A DNA stretch of 64,000 nucleotides. Origin: Streptomyces griseoflavus (GTDB lineage: Bacteria > Actinomycetota > Actinomycetes > Streptomycetales > Streptomycetaceae). The stretch's first letter is position 1, and the number at the start of each line of letters is the position of its first letter. Positions 45,017-53,700 of the stretch are shown piece by piece. A program made the position numbers and the translations under genes. The stretch spans positions 1 through 64,000 of the forward strand of contig NZ_BMUC01000003.1 in NCBI RefSeq assembly GCF_014649995.1, in the 5' to 3' direction. Below the pieces are notes generated by a model. That model searched no databases and was not told the DNA's origin. It saw nothing but the letters and a program-made list of their open reading frames with translations.

Positions 45017-45442
45017 GTGAACTCGTTCGTGCACAAGACCCTGGTGGTGGAGCTCCAGGCGGGCGTCACGGACCGCTTCCCCGTGCTCGCCCACCTGAGC
45101 TACGACCCGTCCGACCCGTTCGCGGTCACGATCGTCTTCAGTCACGACGGCAGGGTGCTGGCCCGCTGGCAGCTGGACCGCGAGATGGTCACCGAAGGTC
45201 TCACCCGGGCGGTCGGCATCGGCGACGTGCGGCTGAGCCCGGAGTCCCGGGGAGTGGGCCGGGAACTGCGCATGGAGTTCCTCGGCGAGGCGCACGCCGA
45301 CGGTGGCCGGCACCACGCGGTGGTCTATGCCTGGGCCGAGACCGTCGGTGACTTCCTGCACCAGACCCGCCGGGTGGTCCCTCCGGGCTGCGAGGAGGTG
45401 GGCCTGGACGACTTCCTCGCCGACGTCCTCGCCGGGAGCTGA
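45017..45442 (+). CDS. SsgA-like sporulation/cell-division protein (SALP)
   Basis: 141 residues with the SsgA-family core: LVVELQAGVTDRFPVLAHLSYDPSDPFAVTIVF, REMVTEGLTRAVGIGDVRLSP and a C-terminal VPPG. SALPs localise the division machinery and peptidoglycan remodelling during sporulation in streptomycetes. GTG 45017 matches the short N-terminus of SsgB-type proteins and follows GAAAGG; ATG 44957 would add 20 residues overlapping the promoter. A SigB-type promoter suggests stress or development control. Confidence 0.88.
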   Translation: MNSFVHKTLVVELQAGVTDRFPVLAHLSYDPSDPFAVTIVFSHDGRVLARWQLDREMVTEGLTRAVGIGDVRLSPESRGVGRELRMEFLGEAHADGGRHHAVVYAWAETVGDFLHQTRRVVPPGCEEVGLDDFLADVLAGS

Positions 45443-45453
45443 AGCCCCGGCCC

Positions 45454-45951
45454 TCACCGCGTGGTGTGGCGGTACCGCGCCCAGAGCGGCAGCCCGAACC
45501 AGCACAGCAGGTACCAGAACACCACTCCGGTCACCAGGTACGGGACGAAGTCGTCGTCGCTGGCGACGCGCAGGATGAGCAGCAGGGAACAACTGGTGGT
45601 GGCGAGCAGCAGCGCCAGTCCGAGGAGGGTGAGCCGGGAGGCCCAGCGCACCGCCTGCGCCTTGATGCGCCGCCCGGAGACCAGCCGGTGCAGCGACACC
45701 GGGCCGATGAGCGCGCCGGTGGCGCAGGCGCCCAGGACCACCGTCACGATGTAGATCATCTGGTCGGTGTCGGACAGGTCGGCGTACTTCGGGGTGAACA
45801 CGACGGTCAGCAGGAAGCCGAACAGGATCTGCACGCCCATCTGGGCGACCCTGACCTCCTGGATGAGTTCCGTCCACATCCGGTCGGCCCGTTCGTCCTC
45901 GGTCTCGTTCCTCCCCCGGCGCCTGTTCTCGTCCCACTCCGAGTCCGGCAC
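45454..45951 (-). CDS. DUF6328 family membrane protein
   Basis: 165 residues. After an acidic/basic N-terminus (DENRRRGRNETEDERADRMW) there are four transmembrane helices at about 40-60, 75-95, 110-130 and 135-155, in the DUF6328 pattern (ELIQEVRVAQMGVQILFGFLL). Function unknown. GTG 45951 follows GGGAGG by 8 bases. It is convergent with the SsgA-like gene. Confidence 0.82.
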   Translation of the reverse strand: MPDSEWDENRRRGRNETEDERADRMWTELIQEVRVAQMGVQILFGFLLTVVFTPKYADLSDTDQMIYIVTVVLGACATGALIGPVSLHRLVSGRRIKAQAVRWASRLTLLGLALLLATTSCSLLLILRVASDDDFVPYLVTGVVFWYLLCWFGLPLWARYRHTTR

Positions 45952-46090
45952 GGTTGCCTCCCTCTGGTCGGCGGTCTCTTCCCCTGATGCCCCGAAAGCC
46001 GCCGCCCTCCCCGGCCCGGCCGCGGTTTGGGCGCGCGGGGCACGGTTACACGGACGGCGATGACACCGAGGCCAGGAGGTCGTGGGACGT

Positions 46091-46429
46091 ATGACGGACA
46101 CCCAGCTCACCGTGACGCTCAGCGGCGGGGACGTCGACGACGCCCGAGCGGTCGTCCGGGCCCTGGAGGGCACGTTCGGCGCGGCGGACCAGCAGCCCTC
46201 CGCGGAGGGGGCGACGGTCCGCGTGGCGACGTTCACCGGGGAGGGGCGGGTGACCGCCGGGGACGCGGCAGCGGGCTCGCTGTCGGCGCCGGTCAGCGTC
46301 ACCGTGCAGGGCAGCCCGCAGGCGGTCCGGCGGGCGAGCGACACCCTCGCGCGGTCCTTCAGGGCCCGCGACGAGGGCGCCGCCTCCGGTGACCAGGAAC
46401 AGGAGCGGCAGTTGCTGCTCCAGCCGTGA
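46091..46429 (+). CDS. Hypothetical protein
   Basis: 112 residues. Residues 1-90 look like an alpha/beta fold (TLSGGDVDDARAVVRALEGTFG, VSVTVQGSPQAVRRASDTLARSF), with an acidic Gln-rich tail. No family recognised. AGGAGG at 46073-46078 is 12 bases before ATG 46091 and only 3 before GTG 46082, so the ATG is taken. Confidence 0.65.
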   Translation: MTDTQLTVTLSGGDVDDARAVVRALEGTFGAADQQPSAEGATVRVATFTGEGRVTAGDAAAGSLSAPVSVTVQGSPQAVRRASDTLARSFRARDEGAASGDQEQERQLLLQP

Positions 46430-46446
46430 CGGCCGCGGCCCCTCCG

Positions 46447-47430
46447 CTACCAGCGGGCCTCCACCTGGTCCTTGACGCGCGCGTCGTAGAGTTCGCGGAT
46501 CGCCGTGAGCGTCGCCCCGGACAGCTCCGGCAGCCGGGCCGCGTCCGCGTTGGCGCGGGCCTGCTCGGGCGAGCGGGCGCCGGGGATGACGGTGGTGACG
46601 CCGGGCTGCTGCACGATCCAGCGCAGGGCGAGCTGGGCCGGGGTGTACCCCTCGGGGGCGAGCGCGGCGAACTCGGCGGCGGCTTCCACGCCCGTCGCGT
46701 AGTCGACGCCGGAGAAGGTCTCGCCCTGGTCGAACGCCTCGCCGTGCCGGTTGAACGAACGGTGGTCGTTCTCGGCGAAGACGGTGTCCCGGGTGTACTT
46801 GCCGGACAGCAGTCCGGAGGCGAGCGGCACCCGGGCGATGATGCCCACGCCGGCCTCCCGGGCGGCCGGGAGCACCTCGCGCAGCGGCTTCATGCGGAAC
46901 GGGTTGAGGATGATCTGCACGCTCGCCACGTTGGGCCGCGCGATCGCGGTGAGCGCCTCGGCGCAGGTCTCCACGCTGACGCCGTAGGCGGCGACGCGTT
47001 CCTCCGCCACCAGGGTGTCGAGGGCGTCGAAGACCTCGTCGGTGGAGTAGACGGGGGTCGGCGGGCAGTGCAGCTGCACCAGGTCGATGCGGTCGACCCC
47101 GAGGTTGCGCCGCGAACGGTCGTTCCAGGCGCGGAAGTTGTCCAGCACGTAGTTCTCGGGGATCTGGTCGACCCGGCGGCCCATCTTGGTGGCGACCAGT
47201 ACGTGCAGGTCGGGCCGCCCGCTGAGGAACGAGGCGATGGTCTGCTCGCTGCGTCCGTCGCCGTAGACGTCGGCGGTGTCGAAGAAGGTGACGCCCGATT
47301 CGGCGGCGGTCTCCAGGACCGTCAGGGCTTCCTTGTCGTCGACGTCACCCCAGTCCGCCCCGAGTTGCCATGTGCCGAGACCGATCACCGATGCGTGCTG
47401 GCCCGACCTGTCGAATGTGCGCTCGTCCAT
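46447..47430 (-). CDS. Aldo/keto reductase
   Basis: 327 residues, AKR TIM barrel. Catalytic elements are DTADVYGDGRSE (Asp, Tyr), VLVATKMGRR (Lys) and LVQLHCPP (His). The C-terminal NADPH region reads VIPGARSPEQARANADAA. Substrate unknown; members reduce aldehydes and ketones. Convergent with the hypothetical gene, 17 bases apart. Confidence 0.9.
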   Translation of the reverse strand: MDERTFDRSGQHASVIGLGTWQLGADWGDVDDKEALTVLETAAESGVTFFDTADVYGDGRSEQTIASFLSGRPDLHVLVATKMGRRVDQIPENYVLDNFRAWNDRSRRNLGVDRIDLVQLHCPPTPVYSTDEVFDALDTLVAEERVAAYGVSVETCAEALTAIARPNVASVQIILNPFRMKPLREVLPAAREAGVGIIARVPLASGLLSGKYTRDTVFAENDHRSFNRHGEAFDQGETFSGVDYATGVEAAAEFAALAPEGYTPAQLALRWIVQQPGVTTVIPGARSPEQARANADAARLPELSGATLTAIRELYDARVKDQVEARW

Positions 47431-47470
47431 GGGGTCAGTCTGTCATCCGGCACGGCCGGCGGTACCGCGG

Positions 47471-48175
47471 CTACGACCGGTCGGTGGCCGCCGTCCGGCA
47501 TTCGGGGTGGCCCCAGCCCTTGTCGTTCTTGGCGATGGCCTCGCCCGCCGCGTAGGAGCGTCCGCACGGGCAGCGGCCCGGGAACTTCGCCTTGATCGTG
47601 CGGGACGACGATCCGCCGCCGCGCTGCCGGGGGGTCTTCTTCCCGCCGGGGGCGCGTCCGGTCGCGGTGCCCGCCGGGCGGTCGGGGGCGGCCGGCGGTT
47701 CGGGCGATCCCAGCTCGCTGCCGGCGTCGCGCTGGGCGGTGGCCGCCTGGCTGGCCGCGCGGTCGGCGAAGTCGTTGAGCCGGTCGCCGTCGACCTGGTG
47801 GGCGGGGACGTAGCGGAACTCCACGGAGCGGTCCTGCAGGAGGCCGTCGATGCGCACCACGAGTTCCTGGTTGGCGACCGGTTTGCCGGCCGCGGTGCGC
47901 CAGCCGTTGCGCTTCCAGCCGGGCAGCCAGGTGGTGACGGCCTTCATGGCGTACTGCGAGTCCATCCTGACCTCGAGCGGCACGCCCGGGTCGGTGGCCG
48001 CCAGCAACCGCTCCAGCGCGGTGAGTTCGGCGATGTTGTTGGTGGCCTTGCCCAGCGCCCCCGCCTCCCAGCGGACCGGCGTCCCTGATGCGTCGGCCAC
48101 CACCCAGGCCCAGCCGGCGGGTCCGGGGTTTCCCTTCGAAGCCCCGTCGCACGCGGCCACCACACGTTCACGCAT
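47471..48175 (-). CDS. rnhA: Ribonuclease HI with C-terminal zinc-ribbon-like extension
   Basis: 234 residues. The RNase HI core (1-145) has the four acidic residues in CDGASKGNPGP, NNIAELTALE, RMDSQYA and NDFADRAA. A Pro/Gly-rich linker leads to a C-terminal segment GRCPCGRSYAAGEAIAKNDKGWGHPEC whose Cys/His spacing suggests a metal site. It removes RNA from RNA-DNA hybrids. ATG 48175 (MRERVVAAC) is preferred over 48187. Confidence 0.88.
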   Translation of the reverse strand: MRERVVAACDGASKGNPGPAGWAWVVADASGTPVRWEAGALGKATNNIAELTALERLLAATDPGVPLEVRMDSQYAMKAVTTWLPGWKRNGWRTAAGKPVANQELVVRIDGLLQDRSVEFRYVPAHQVDGDRLNDFADRAASQAATAQRDAGSELGSPEPPAAPDRPAGTATGRAPGGKKTPRQRGGGSSSRTIKAKFPGRCPCGRSYAAGEAIAKNDKGWGHPECRTAATDRS

Positions 48176-48215
48176 ACGCCCGATCATGCCATGGCCGCAG
48201 GGACGTCCCGCCCGC

Positions 48216-49016
48216 TCAGTCCACGTAAGCGGTCTTCGGCGTCTCGCCGGTGGTGGCCGTGATGTCGATCACCGAGAAGTTCGCGCCCTGCGGGTCGCTG
48301 AGCGCGGCGAAGCGTCCGAACGGCGTGTCCATCGGGCCGAACCGCAGCACGGCACCGCGCGCGCTCGCCCGGCCGACGGCCTCGTCGCAGTCGGCGACGG
48401 TGAAGTAGACGTTGATGTACGGCGGCACCTCGGGCGGGAAGTCGTCCGTCATCCTCATCCGGCCGAGCACGCTGCGCTCGCCGAGGTCGTAGATCCGGAA
48501 GTCCGGCTCCTCGTGGTCCTCGAACCGCTTGGAGCGGTAGGAGAAGACGGCGGGGAAGAACGCGTCGGACTTCTCCGGCTCACGGGTGAAGACCTCGGCC
48601 CAGCAGTACGCGCCGGGTTCGGCCGTCGCCTGGAACCCCTCGTGGGTGCCGGCCTGCCAGACGCCGAAGACGACCCCGCCGGGGTCGCGGGCCAGGCACA
48701 TGGTGCCGAAGTCTCCGACCGGCATCGGCTCCATCAGCAGCTCGCCGCCGTTGTCCCGGATCCGCTCCGCCGTCGCGGCGGCGTCCCGCGCCGCGAGGTA
48801 GAGGCACCACTGGGAGCTGCCCTCCTGCCCCGGCATGGGCGGTACGACGGCCGCCACCGCCTTGCCGTCGGCGTAGGCCTGGGTGTAGTTGCCGTACTCC
48901 GGCGACGTCTCGCCGAAGGTCCAGCCGAGAACGTCACCGTAGAAGCTCTTGGCTCCCTCGATGTCGTCGAACATCGCGTCGGCCCAGCACGGGGCCCCTT
49001 CGGGTGGCACGGCCAT
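48216..49016 (-). CDS. Two-domain VOC-family protein
   Basis: 266 residues with two VOC/glyoxalase-like halves: PCWADAMFDDIEGAKSFYGDVLGWTF and GAYCWAEVFTREPEKSDAFFPAVFSY, each followed by a VOC end motif (RDPGGVVFGVWQ, SDPQGANFSVIDI). This group is close to bleomycin-resistance and hydroxylase-like VOC proteins; substrate unknown. ATG 49016 follows GGGAGGGGG. Confidence 0.87.
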   Translation of the reverse strand: MAVPPEGAPCWADAMFDDIEGAKSFYGDVLGWTFGETSPEYGNYTQAYADGKAVAAVVPPMPGQEGSSQWCLYLAARDAAATAERIRDNGGELLMEPMPVGDFGTMCLARDPGGVVFGVWQAGTHEGFQATAEPGAYCWAEVFTREPEKSDAFFPAVFSYRSKRFEDHEEPDFRIYDLGERSVLGRMRMTDDFPPEVPPYINVYFTVADCDEAVGRASARGAVLRFGPMDTPFGRFAALSDPQGANFSVIDITATTGETPKTAYVD

Positions 49017-49195
49017 GGCTGCGGCCCCCTCCCACGGGTGGTCGGTCCGTTTCCTCACGCTAGTCACCCCGTGCCCGGCCCGCGCGCCGGGCGCCGCCCC
49101 CACACGGCGCGGCGCGGCCGGAACTTCCTCTTCCCCGCCGGCCCCGGTTGTGCTTGCCTTGGGGGCCGTTTCGCCGGCCGGGGGGATGCCGCCGT

Positions 49196-50104
49196 ATGCG
49201 CAAGCCGTGGTTCGTGTCCGTGGTGCTCGCCGCCGCCCTGCTGGGCGCGTGCACCGATCCGTCGTCCGGGCCGGAGGCCGGGCCGGCGCCGGCGGCCTCC
49301 CCCGGCGCGTCGGCCACCACGCAGCAGCCGGCGCCCGTCGTCTCCGCCCCGCCCGTCACCCCGCCCACGGTGCTGTACCTGGGCGACTCCCTGGCGATGG
49401 AGAACCAGGAGGTGCTCGGGGAGGAACTGCGCGAACGGCTGCGGGCCGGCTACACGGGCGCCCCCCACTCGGGCACCACCGTCTGCGACTACCTGGAGGG
49501 GTCGGCCGAGCGGTCCCTGGTTCCGGCGTCCGACAAGGCGGCCGCGCTGGTGCGCACCCTGCGGCCGGACTATGTGGTGCTGCAGTTCTGGGGCAACTCC
49601 TGGGGCTATACGCCCTGCATGGACGGGATCACCTACGACGGCTCGCGGGAGCGGTACCTGGAGCGGTACGCGGCCGACACGCGGCGCCTCACCGACCAGA
49701 TCCGCTCGGCGGGCGGGAAGAAGGGCCCGCGGATCGTCTGGGTGCTGCAGGGCCCGGACCCGGTCACTCCCGACCGGGTGCGCCGGGTGAACGCGCTCTA
49801 CGAGCGGACCGCGGCCGGCTCCGGCGACCTCGTCGCCGACGCGGGCCGGGCGGTGAGCCCGGCGGGGGCCCGGTACACGTGGACGCAGTATCTGCCGTGC
49901 GACTCCTACGAGCGTGCCCACCCCGACCACTGCACGGAACCCGGGCGGGACCGGACGGCCCTCCACCTCGACGACGACCCGCTGCACTTCTGCCTGGCAC
50001 CCACGACGTCCGAGCCCAGGCCGTGCCCGGTCCCCTCCCCCGGCATCCGGCGCATCGCCCGCGAGATCACCCGGGTGATCGGCGAGGACGTCCGCGCCGG
50101 CTGA
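49196..50104 (+). CDS. SGNH/GDSL-type hydrolase, predicted lipoprotein
   Basis: 302 residues. A lipoprotein signal ends LLGAC at about residue 19, followed by a Pro/Ala-rich linker. The SGNH block I reads LYLGDSLAMEN; LQFWGNSWGY matches the Asn block and DDDPLHFC the Asp-His end. It is likely a surface esterase. ATG 49196 follows a G-rich Shine-Dalgarno. No operon partner. Confidence 0.83.
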   Translation: MRKPWFVSVVLAAALLGACTDPSSGPEAGPAPAASPGASATTQQPAPVVSAPPVTPPTVLYLGDSLAMENQEVLGEELRERLRAGYTGAPHSGTTVCDYLEGSAERSLVPASDKAAALVRTLRPDYVVLQFWGNSWGYTPCMDGITYDGSRERYLERYAADTRRLTDQIRSAGGKKGPRIVWVLQGPDPVTPDRVRRVNALYERTAAGSGDLVADAGRAVSPAGARYTWTQYLPCDSYERAHPDHCTEPGRDRTALHLDDDPLHFCLAPTTSEPRPCPVPSPGIRRIAREITRVIGEDVRAG

Positions 50105-50165
50105 GCTACCCGGGCGCGCACGGCGGCGGGGCCGGGTGCCGCCGGTCCCGCACCGCTCGCGGTTT

Positions 50166-50648
50166 TCACTCGCCCGCGTACGCCTTCTCCAGGGCGGCGA
50201 TGTCGAGCTTGCCCATCGTCATCATGGCCTTCATGGCACGGTCGGCCTTCCGCCGGTCGGGGTCACTGATCATCTCGGTCAGCCGCACGGCGTTGACCTG
50301 CCAGGAGACGCCGAACCGGTCCTTGAGCCAGCCGCAGGGACCGTGCTCGCCGCCGCCCTCGACGAGCTTCTCCCAGTAGTGGTCGATCTCCGCCTGGTCG
50401 GCGCATTCCAGCTGGAAGGAGATCGCCTCGTTGAAGGTGAACTCGGGTCCGCCGTTCAGCGCGACGAACTTCTGGCCGTTGGCCGTGAACTCGACCGTGA
50501 GCACGGAGCCCTCTGCGCCGGGCGCGGCGCCGGTGTTGCGGACGACCTCGCCGAGCTTGGCGTTCTCGAAGACCGAGACGTAGAAGCCGGCCGCTTCCTC
50601 GGCCTGGCCGTCGTACCAGAGACAGGTGGTGAATCCGTCGGTGTTCAT
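50166..50648 (-). CDS. PhnB-like VOC-family protein
   Basis: 160 residues, PhnB/3-demethylubiquinone-type VOC fold. Signatures are TTCLWYDGQAEEAAGFYVSVFENAKLGEV, FALNGGPEFTFNEAISFQLEC (read VALNGGPEF here) and GWLKDRFGVSWQVNAVRL. Function unknown. It is divergent from clpP3 and strongly expressed-looking, with AGGAGGT just ahead of ATG 50648. Confidence 0.88.
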   Translation of the reverse strand: MNTDGFTTCLWYDGQAEEAAGFYVSVFENAKLGEVVRNTGAAPGAEGSVLTVEFTANGQKFVALNGGPEFTFNEAISFQLECADQAEIDHYWEKLVEGGGEHGPCGWLKDRFGVSWQVNAVRLTEMISDPDRRKADRAMKAMMTMGKLDIAALEKAYAGE

Positions 50649-50749
50649 GACTACCTCCTGGGGCGTGGGACCCGGTCACCAGTGTCGACCCGTCCGGCCC
50701 GCAGAACTCATCGGCGCCGGGCGGCAGGCGGCCGCGAGCCGGCCGGGGC

Positions 50750-50779
50750 TCTGCCCGTGGCGAATCTGCCGGGGGCAGA
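50750..50779 (+). promoter_or_regulatory. PopR-box(es) ahead of clpP3
   Basis: TCTGCC-GGG-GGCAGA at 50765-50779 is a perfect copy of the palindrome reported for S. lividans PopR (TCTGCC-N3-GGCAGA). A degenerate copy TCTGCC-CGT-GGCGAA immediately precedes it (50750-50764). Their spacing of 15 bases suggests cooperative binding. The clpP3 ATG is about 90 bases downstream. Confidence 0.8.
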
Positions 50780-50869
50780 GTTCTCCCCGCCCGCGGCCCC
50801 GGCCGTCCGACAGTGGGAGGCACGCGGTCGTCCCGGCCGCGTGACTGCCAGCAACCACCAGGAGCGCCG

Positions 50870-51526
50870 ATGTCCTTACTCACCGCCGTCCCCCGGCCGG
50901 CCCCGCTGCCCCGGGCAGCGGAGGGCGACACCCCTCCGACGCCGTACGACGACCACCTCGCCGCCCAGCTGCTCGCGCAGCGGATCGTGCTGCTCGGCAC
51001 CCAGGTCGACGAGGTCTCCGCGAACCGGGTCTGCGCCCAGCTGCTGATCCTGTCCGCCGAGGACCCCCGCACCGACATCAGCCTGTACATCAACAGTCCC
51101 GGCGGTTCGGTGCACGCAGGGCTGGCCATTTACGACACCATGCGGCTGATCCCCAACGACGTCTCCACCCTGGCGATGGGCTTCGCGGCCAGCATGGGCC
51201 AGTTCCTGCTCTGCGTCGGCACGCGCGGCAAGCGGTACGCCCTGCCGAACGCGCGCGTGATGATGCACCAGCCGTCGGGCGGCATCGGGGGCACCACCGC
51301 CGATATCGAGATCCAGGCGGAGAACCTGGAGTTCACCAAACGGACCGTCGAGCGGATCACCGCCGAGCACACCGGGCAGAGCGAGGAGACCGTCTCCCGG
51401 GACGGCGACCGGGACCGCTGGTTCACCGCCGAGCAGGCCAGGGAGTACGGGATGGTCGACCGGGTGGTGGAGTCGCTGGACGACGTCCGTCCCGCGGCGA
51501 CCCGGCACAGGGCGGGGCTGCGGTGA
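50870..51526 (+). CDS. clpP3: ClpP3-type proteolytic subunit
   Basis: 218 residues, ClpP family with the full triad: Ser108 in [11 protein letters not shown], His133 in [11 protein letters not shown] and Asp182 in [10 protein letters not shown]. It forms heptameric rings that degrade proteins fed by Clp ATPases. AGGAGC precedes ATG 50870. It is the first gene of a two-gene operon under a PopR-box. In S. lividans clpP3P4 expression is induced when ClpP1P2 fails and PopR accumulates, which is family knowledge. Confidence 0.95.
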   Translation: MSLLTAVPRPAPLPRAAEGDTPPTPYDDHLAAQLLAQRIVLLGTQVDEVSANRVCAQLLILSAEDPRTDISLYINSPGGSVHAGLAIYDTMRLIPNDVSTLAMGFAASMGQFLLCVGTRGKRYALPNARVMMHQPSGGIGGTTADIEIQAENLEFTKRTVERITAEHTGQSEETVSRDGDRDRWFTAEQAREYGMVDRVVESLDDVRPAATRHRAGLR

Positions 51527-52128
51527 TGGGTTCCTACACGATTCCGCACGTCGTCGAGCGCACCCCGCGGGGCGAGCGGTCCTACGACGTGTTCAGCCGG
51601 CTGCTGTCCGAGCGGATCGTCTTCCTCGGGACCGAGATCGACGACGGTGTCGCCAACGTCGTCATCGCCCAGCTGCTCCACCTGGAGTCGGCGGCCCCGG
51701 ACAGCGAGATCGCGGTCTACATCAACTCTCCCGGCGGCTCCTTCACCTCCCTCATGGCGATCTACGACACGATGACGTTCGTCCGGGCCCCGGTCTCGAC
51801 GTTCTGTGTCGGGCAGGCGGCCTCCACGGCCGCCGTGCTGCTGGCCGGCGGGGATCCGGGGCGGCGGTTCGTCCTGGAGCACGCACGGGTGCTGCTCGGG
51901 CAGCCGGCCGCGGACGGGGCGCGCGGCACGGCGTCCGACCTGTCGCTCCGGGCCAAGGAGATGGTGCGGATCCGGTCCCAGGTGGAGGAGGTGCTGTCCC
52001 GGCACACCCGGCACGACGTGGCGACCCTGCGCGCGGACATGGACCGCGACAAGGTGTTCACCGCCGAGGAGGCCGTGGCGTACGGCCTCGCCGACGAGGT
52101 GCTGACCCGGCGCCTGGCGGGGGTGTAG
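51526..52128 (+). CDS. clpP4: ClpP4-type proteolytic subunit, catalytic His missing
   Basis: 200 residues, ClpP family. The serine S100 ([12 protein letters not shown]) and aspartate D175 ([13 protein letters not shown]) of the triad are present. The His position reads Gly125 (ARVLLGQPA instead of ARVMMHQP). It is thus unlikely to cut peptides by itself and may be a structural partner of ClpP3. The start overlaps the clpP3 stop (TGATG), so the two are translationally coupled and probably made in equal amounts. Confidence 0.93.
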   Translation: MGSYTIPHVVERTPRGERSYDVFSRLLSERIVFLGTEIDDGVANVVIAQLLHLESAAPDSEIAVYINSPGGSFTSLMAIYDTMTFVRAPVSTFCVGQAASTAAVLLAGGDPGRRFVLEHARVLLGQPAADGARGTASDLSLRAKEMVRIRSQVEEVLSRHTRHDVATLRADMDRDKVFTAEEAVAYGLADEVLTRRLAGV

Positions 52129-52142
52129 GCGCCGGGTGCGGG

Positions 52143-52532
52143 TCAGGCGGCCAGGCACAGTCCGCTGTGCGGCGCGGAGCCGGGCACGCCGCGCGCGGCA
52201 GGGGCGCGGCGTGCGGTGACGCGGACCAGCTCCCCGTGGGCCAGGGACAGCAGGTCGCCGAGGCCGAGACCGAGGGCGCGGGCGGCGGCCGCGAGGACTT
52301 CCGAGGACGCCTCCTTGCGGCCCCGCTCGACCTCCGAGAGGTACGGCACGGAGATCCGGGCCTCGTCGGCGACGTCCTTCAGGGTCCGCTCCTGCGCGAG
52401 CCGCTCCCTGCGCAGCACGTCGCCGACGAGGTCGCGCCACAGTGGTTCTCTGGGCGCGGGTGCCGGAGCGGGCCGGGCCGATTCGGGTCGAAGACGGATG
52501 ACGCGGGCATGGTGCGGCGCTTGACTGGTCAC
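52143..52532 (-). CDS. popR: PopR-like Xre-family activator of clpP3-clpP4
   Basis: 129 residues. A cro/C1 helix-turn-helix (LKDVADEARISVPYLSEVERGRKEASSEVLAAAARALGLG) occupies about 30-95. The C-terminus ends CLAA, matching the terminal alanines of PopR/ClgR that make them ClpP1P2 substrates. It is convergent with clpP4 (14 bases apart), and its target palindrome lies ahead of clpP3, so assignment to PopR rather than ClgR is likely. Regulation would be by its own degradation. Confidence 0.88.
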   Translation of the reverse strand: MTSQAPHHARVIRLRPESARPAPAPAPREPLWRDLVGDVLRRERLAQERTLKDVADEARISVPYLSEVERGRKEASSEVLAAAARALGLGLGDLLSLAHGELVRVTARRAPAARGVPGSAPHSGLCLAA

Positions 52533-52717
52533 CCGCTCAGCCTAGGAAGTACGGCCCGCGGGGGAAGGGAGCGGCGTTCCGCCCTGAGTGAAGCCGGTCC
52601 GGAGCCGGTCGGGCACACCGGGTCACGCTGCCGCGCGCGACGCTTCGGCGTACCCTCGGACCCAGACGTGAACGACCGGTGCGCGTCACGCTTCCGAGCC
52701 GATCGGAAACCTGGTGT

Positions 52718-52742
52718 GCATGGGTCGCTTCGAGCTGGGTAC
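52718..52742 (+). promoter_or_regulatory. SigB-type promoter ahead of the SigB-like sigma gene
   Basis: GCAT (52718-52721), 15 bases and GGGTAC (52737-52742). The predicted transcript starts about 42 bases before ATG 52792. The site lies inside a longer open frame that starts at 52714, which argues for the shorter start. It could allow autoregulation. Confidence 0.5.
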
Positions 52743-52791
52743 CCGCGAGGTTCAGGCACATGGCCAGCCGGGACGTTCGTGGGGAGAGGAA

Positions 52792-53676
52792 ATGGGGACC
52801 GCCGTGATCCGGTCGCAGGCACAGGTAGTCGATGGGCGCACCGAGGCCGTGACGGGTGACGGCACCCTCCGACGCATCGACCCCCGGACCGTCGCCCCGC
52901 GCGACGCCCGGGAGCTGTCCCGGCAGTTCTTCCGCCGGCTGGCGGAGCTGGAGGAGGGGACGCGCGAGTACCAGTACGCGCGCAACACCCTCATCGAGAT
53001 GAACATGTCCCTCGTGCGGTTCGCGGCCGGACGCTTCCGCGGCCGGGGCGACGACATGGACGACATCGTGCAGACCGGGATGATCGGCCTGATCAAGGCG
53101 ATCGACCGGTTCGAGCTGTCCCGCGAGGTGGAGTTCACCTCCTTCGCGCTGCCGTACATCGTGGGCGAGATCAAGCGGTTCTTCCGTGACACCACCTGGG
53201 CGGTGCACGTGCCCCGGCGGCTTCAGGAGCTGCGGGTCGAACTGGCCAAGGCCCGCGAGGAGCTCGCCAGCCGGCTGGACCGGGAACCCACGGTCGCCGA
53301 GCTGGCCACCCTGATGAACATCACCGAGCAGCAGGTCGTCGAGGGGCAGATCGCGGCGAACGGGTACAACTCCTCGTCGCTGGACGCCGCCCTCACCGGT
53401 GACGGCCCGGAGAACGGCGAGGCCGTCCTCGCCGACTTCATCGGGGTCGAGGAGGAGGGCCTGCGGCTCGTCGAGGACTTCCACGCGCTCGCCCCGCTCA
53501 TGGCCGAGCTCAGCGACCGCGACCGCGAGATCCTTCACCTGCGGTTCGTGGAGGAGGCCACCCAGGCGGAGATCGGTGAGCGCCTGGGCTGCTCCCAGAT
53601 GCACGTCTCCCGTCTGATCAAGCGGATCATCACCCGTCTGCGCGAGGGCATGCTGGGCGAGCTCGGCTGCGCCTGA
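52792..53676 (+). CDS. SigB/SigF/SigG-family RNA polymerase sigma factor (SigL-like)
   Basis: 294 residues. Region 2 contains DDIVQTGMIGLIKAIDRFELSREVEFTSFALPYIVGEIKRFFRDT. Region 3 runs about 155-215, and region 4 ends in AEIGERLGCSQMHVSRLIKRIITRL. This is a stress-type sigma of the SigB group. ATG 52792 follows GGAGAGGAA. Neighbourhood with clpP3/P4/popR matches S. coelicolor SigL (SCO7278) as I recall it. The convergent RsbW-like gene is the likely anti-sigma. Confidence 0.93.
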   Translation: MGTAVIRSQAQVVDGRTEAVTGDGTLRRIDPRTVAPRDARELSRQFFRRLAELEEGTREYQYARNTLIEMNMSLVRFAAGRFRGRGDDMDDIVQTGMIGLIKAIDRFELSREVEFTSFALPYIVGEIKRFFRDTTWAVHVPRRLQELRVELAKAREELASRLDREPTVAELATLMNITEQQVVEGQIAANGYNSSSLDAALTGDGPENGEAVLADFIGVEEEGLRLVEDFHALAPLMAELSDRDREILHLRFVEEATQAEIGERLGCSQMHVSRLIKRIITRLREGMLGELGCA

Positions 53677-53700
53677 CGGGGGCACGGACGGCCGGGACCG

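Noticed and set aside
52650-52655. Minus-strand GGGTAC as a SigB-type promoter for popR
   Set aside because: Upstream GTTC at N14 breaks the final T of GNNT; only a near match, so not listed.
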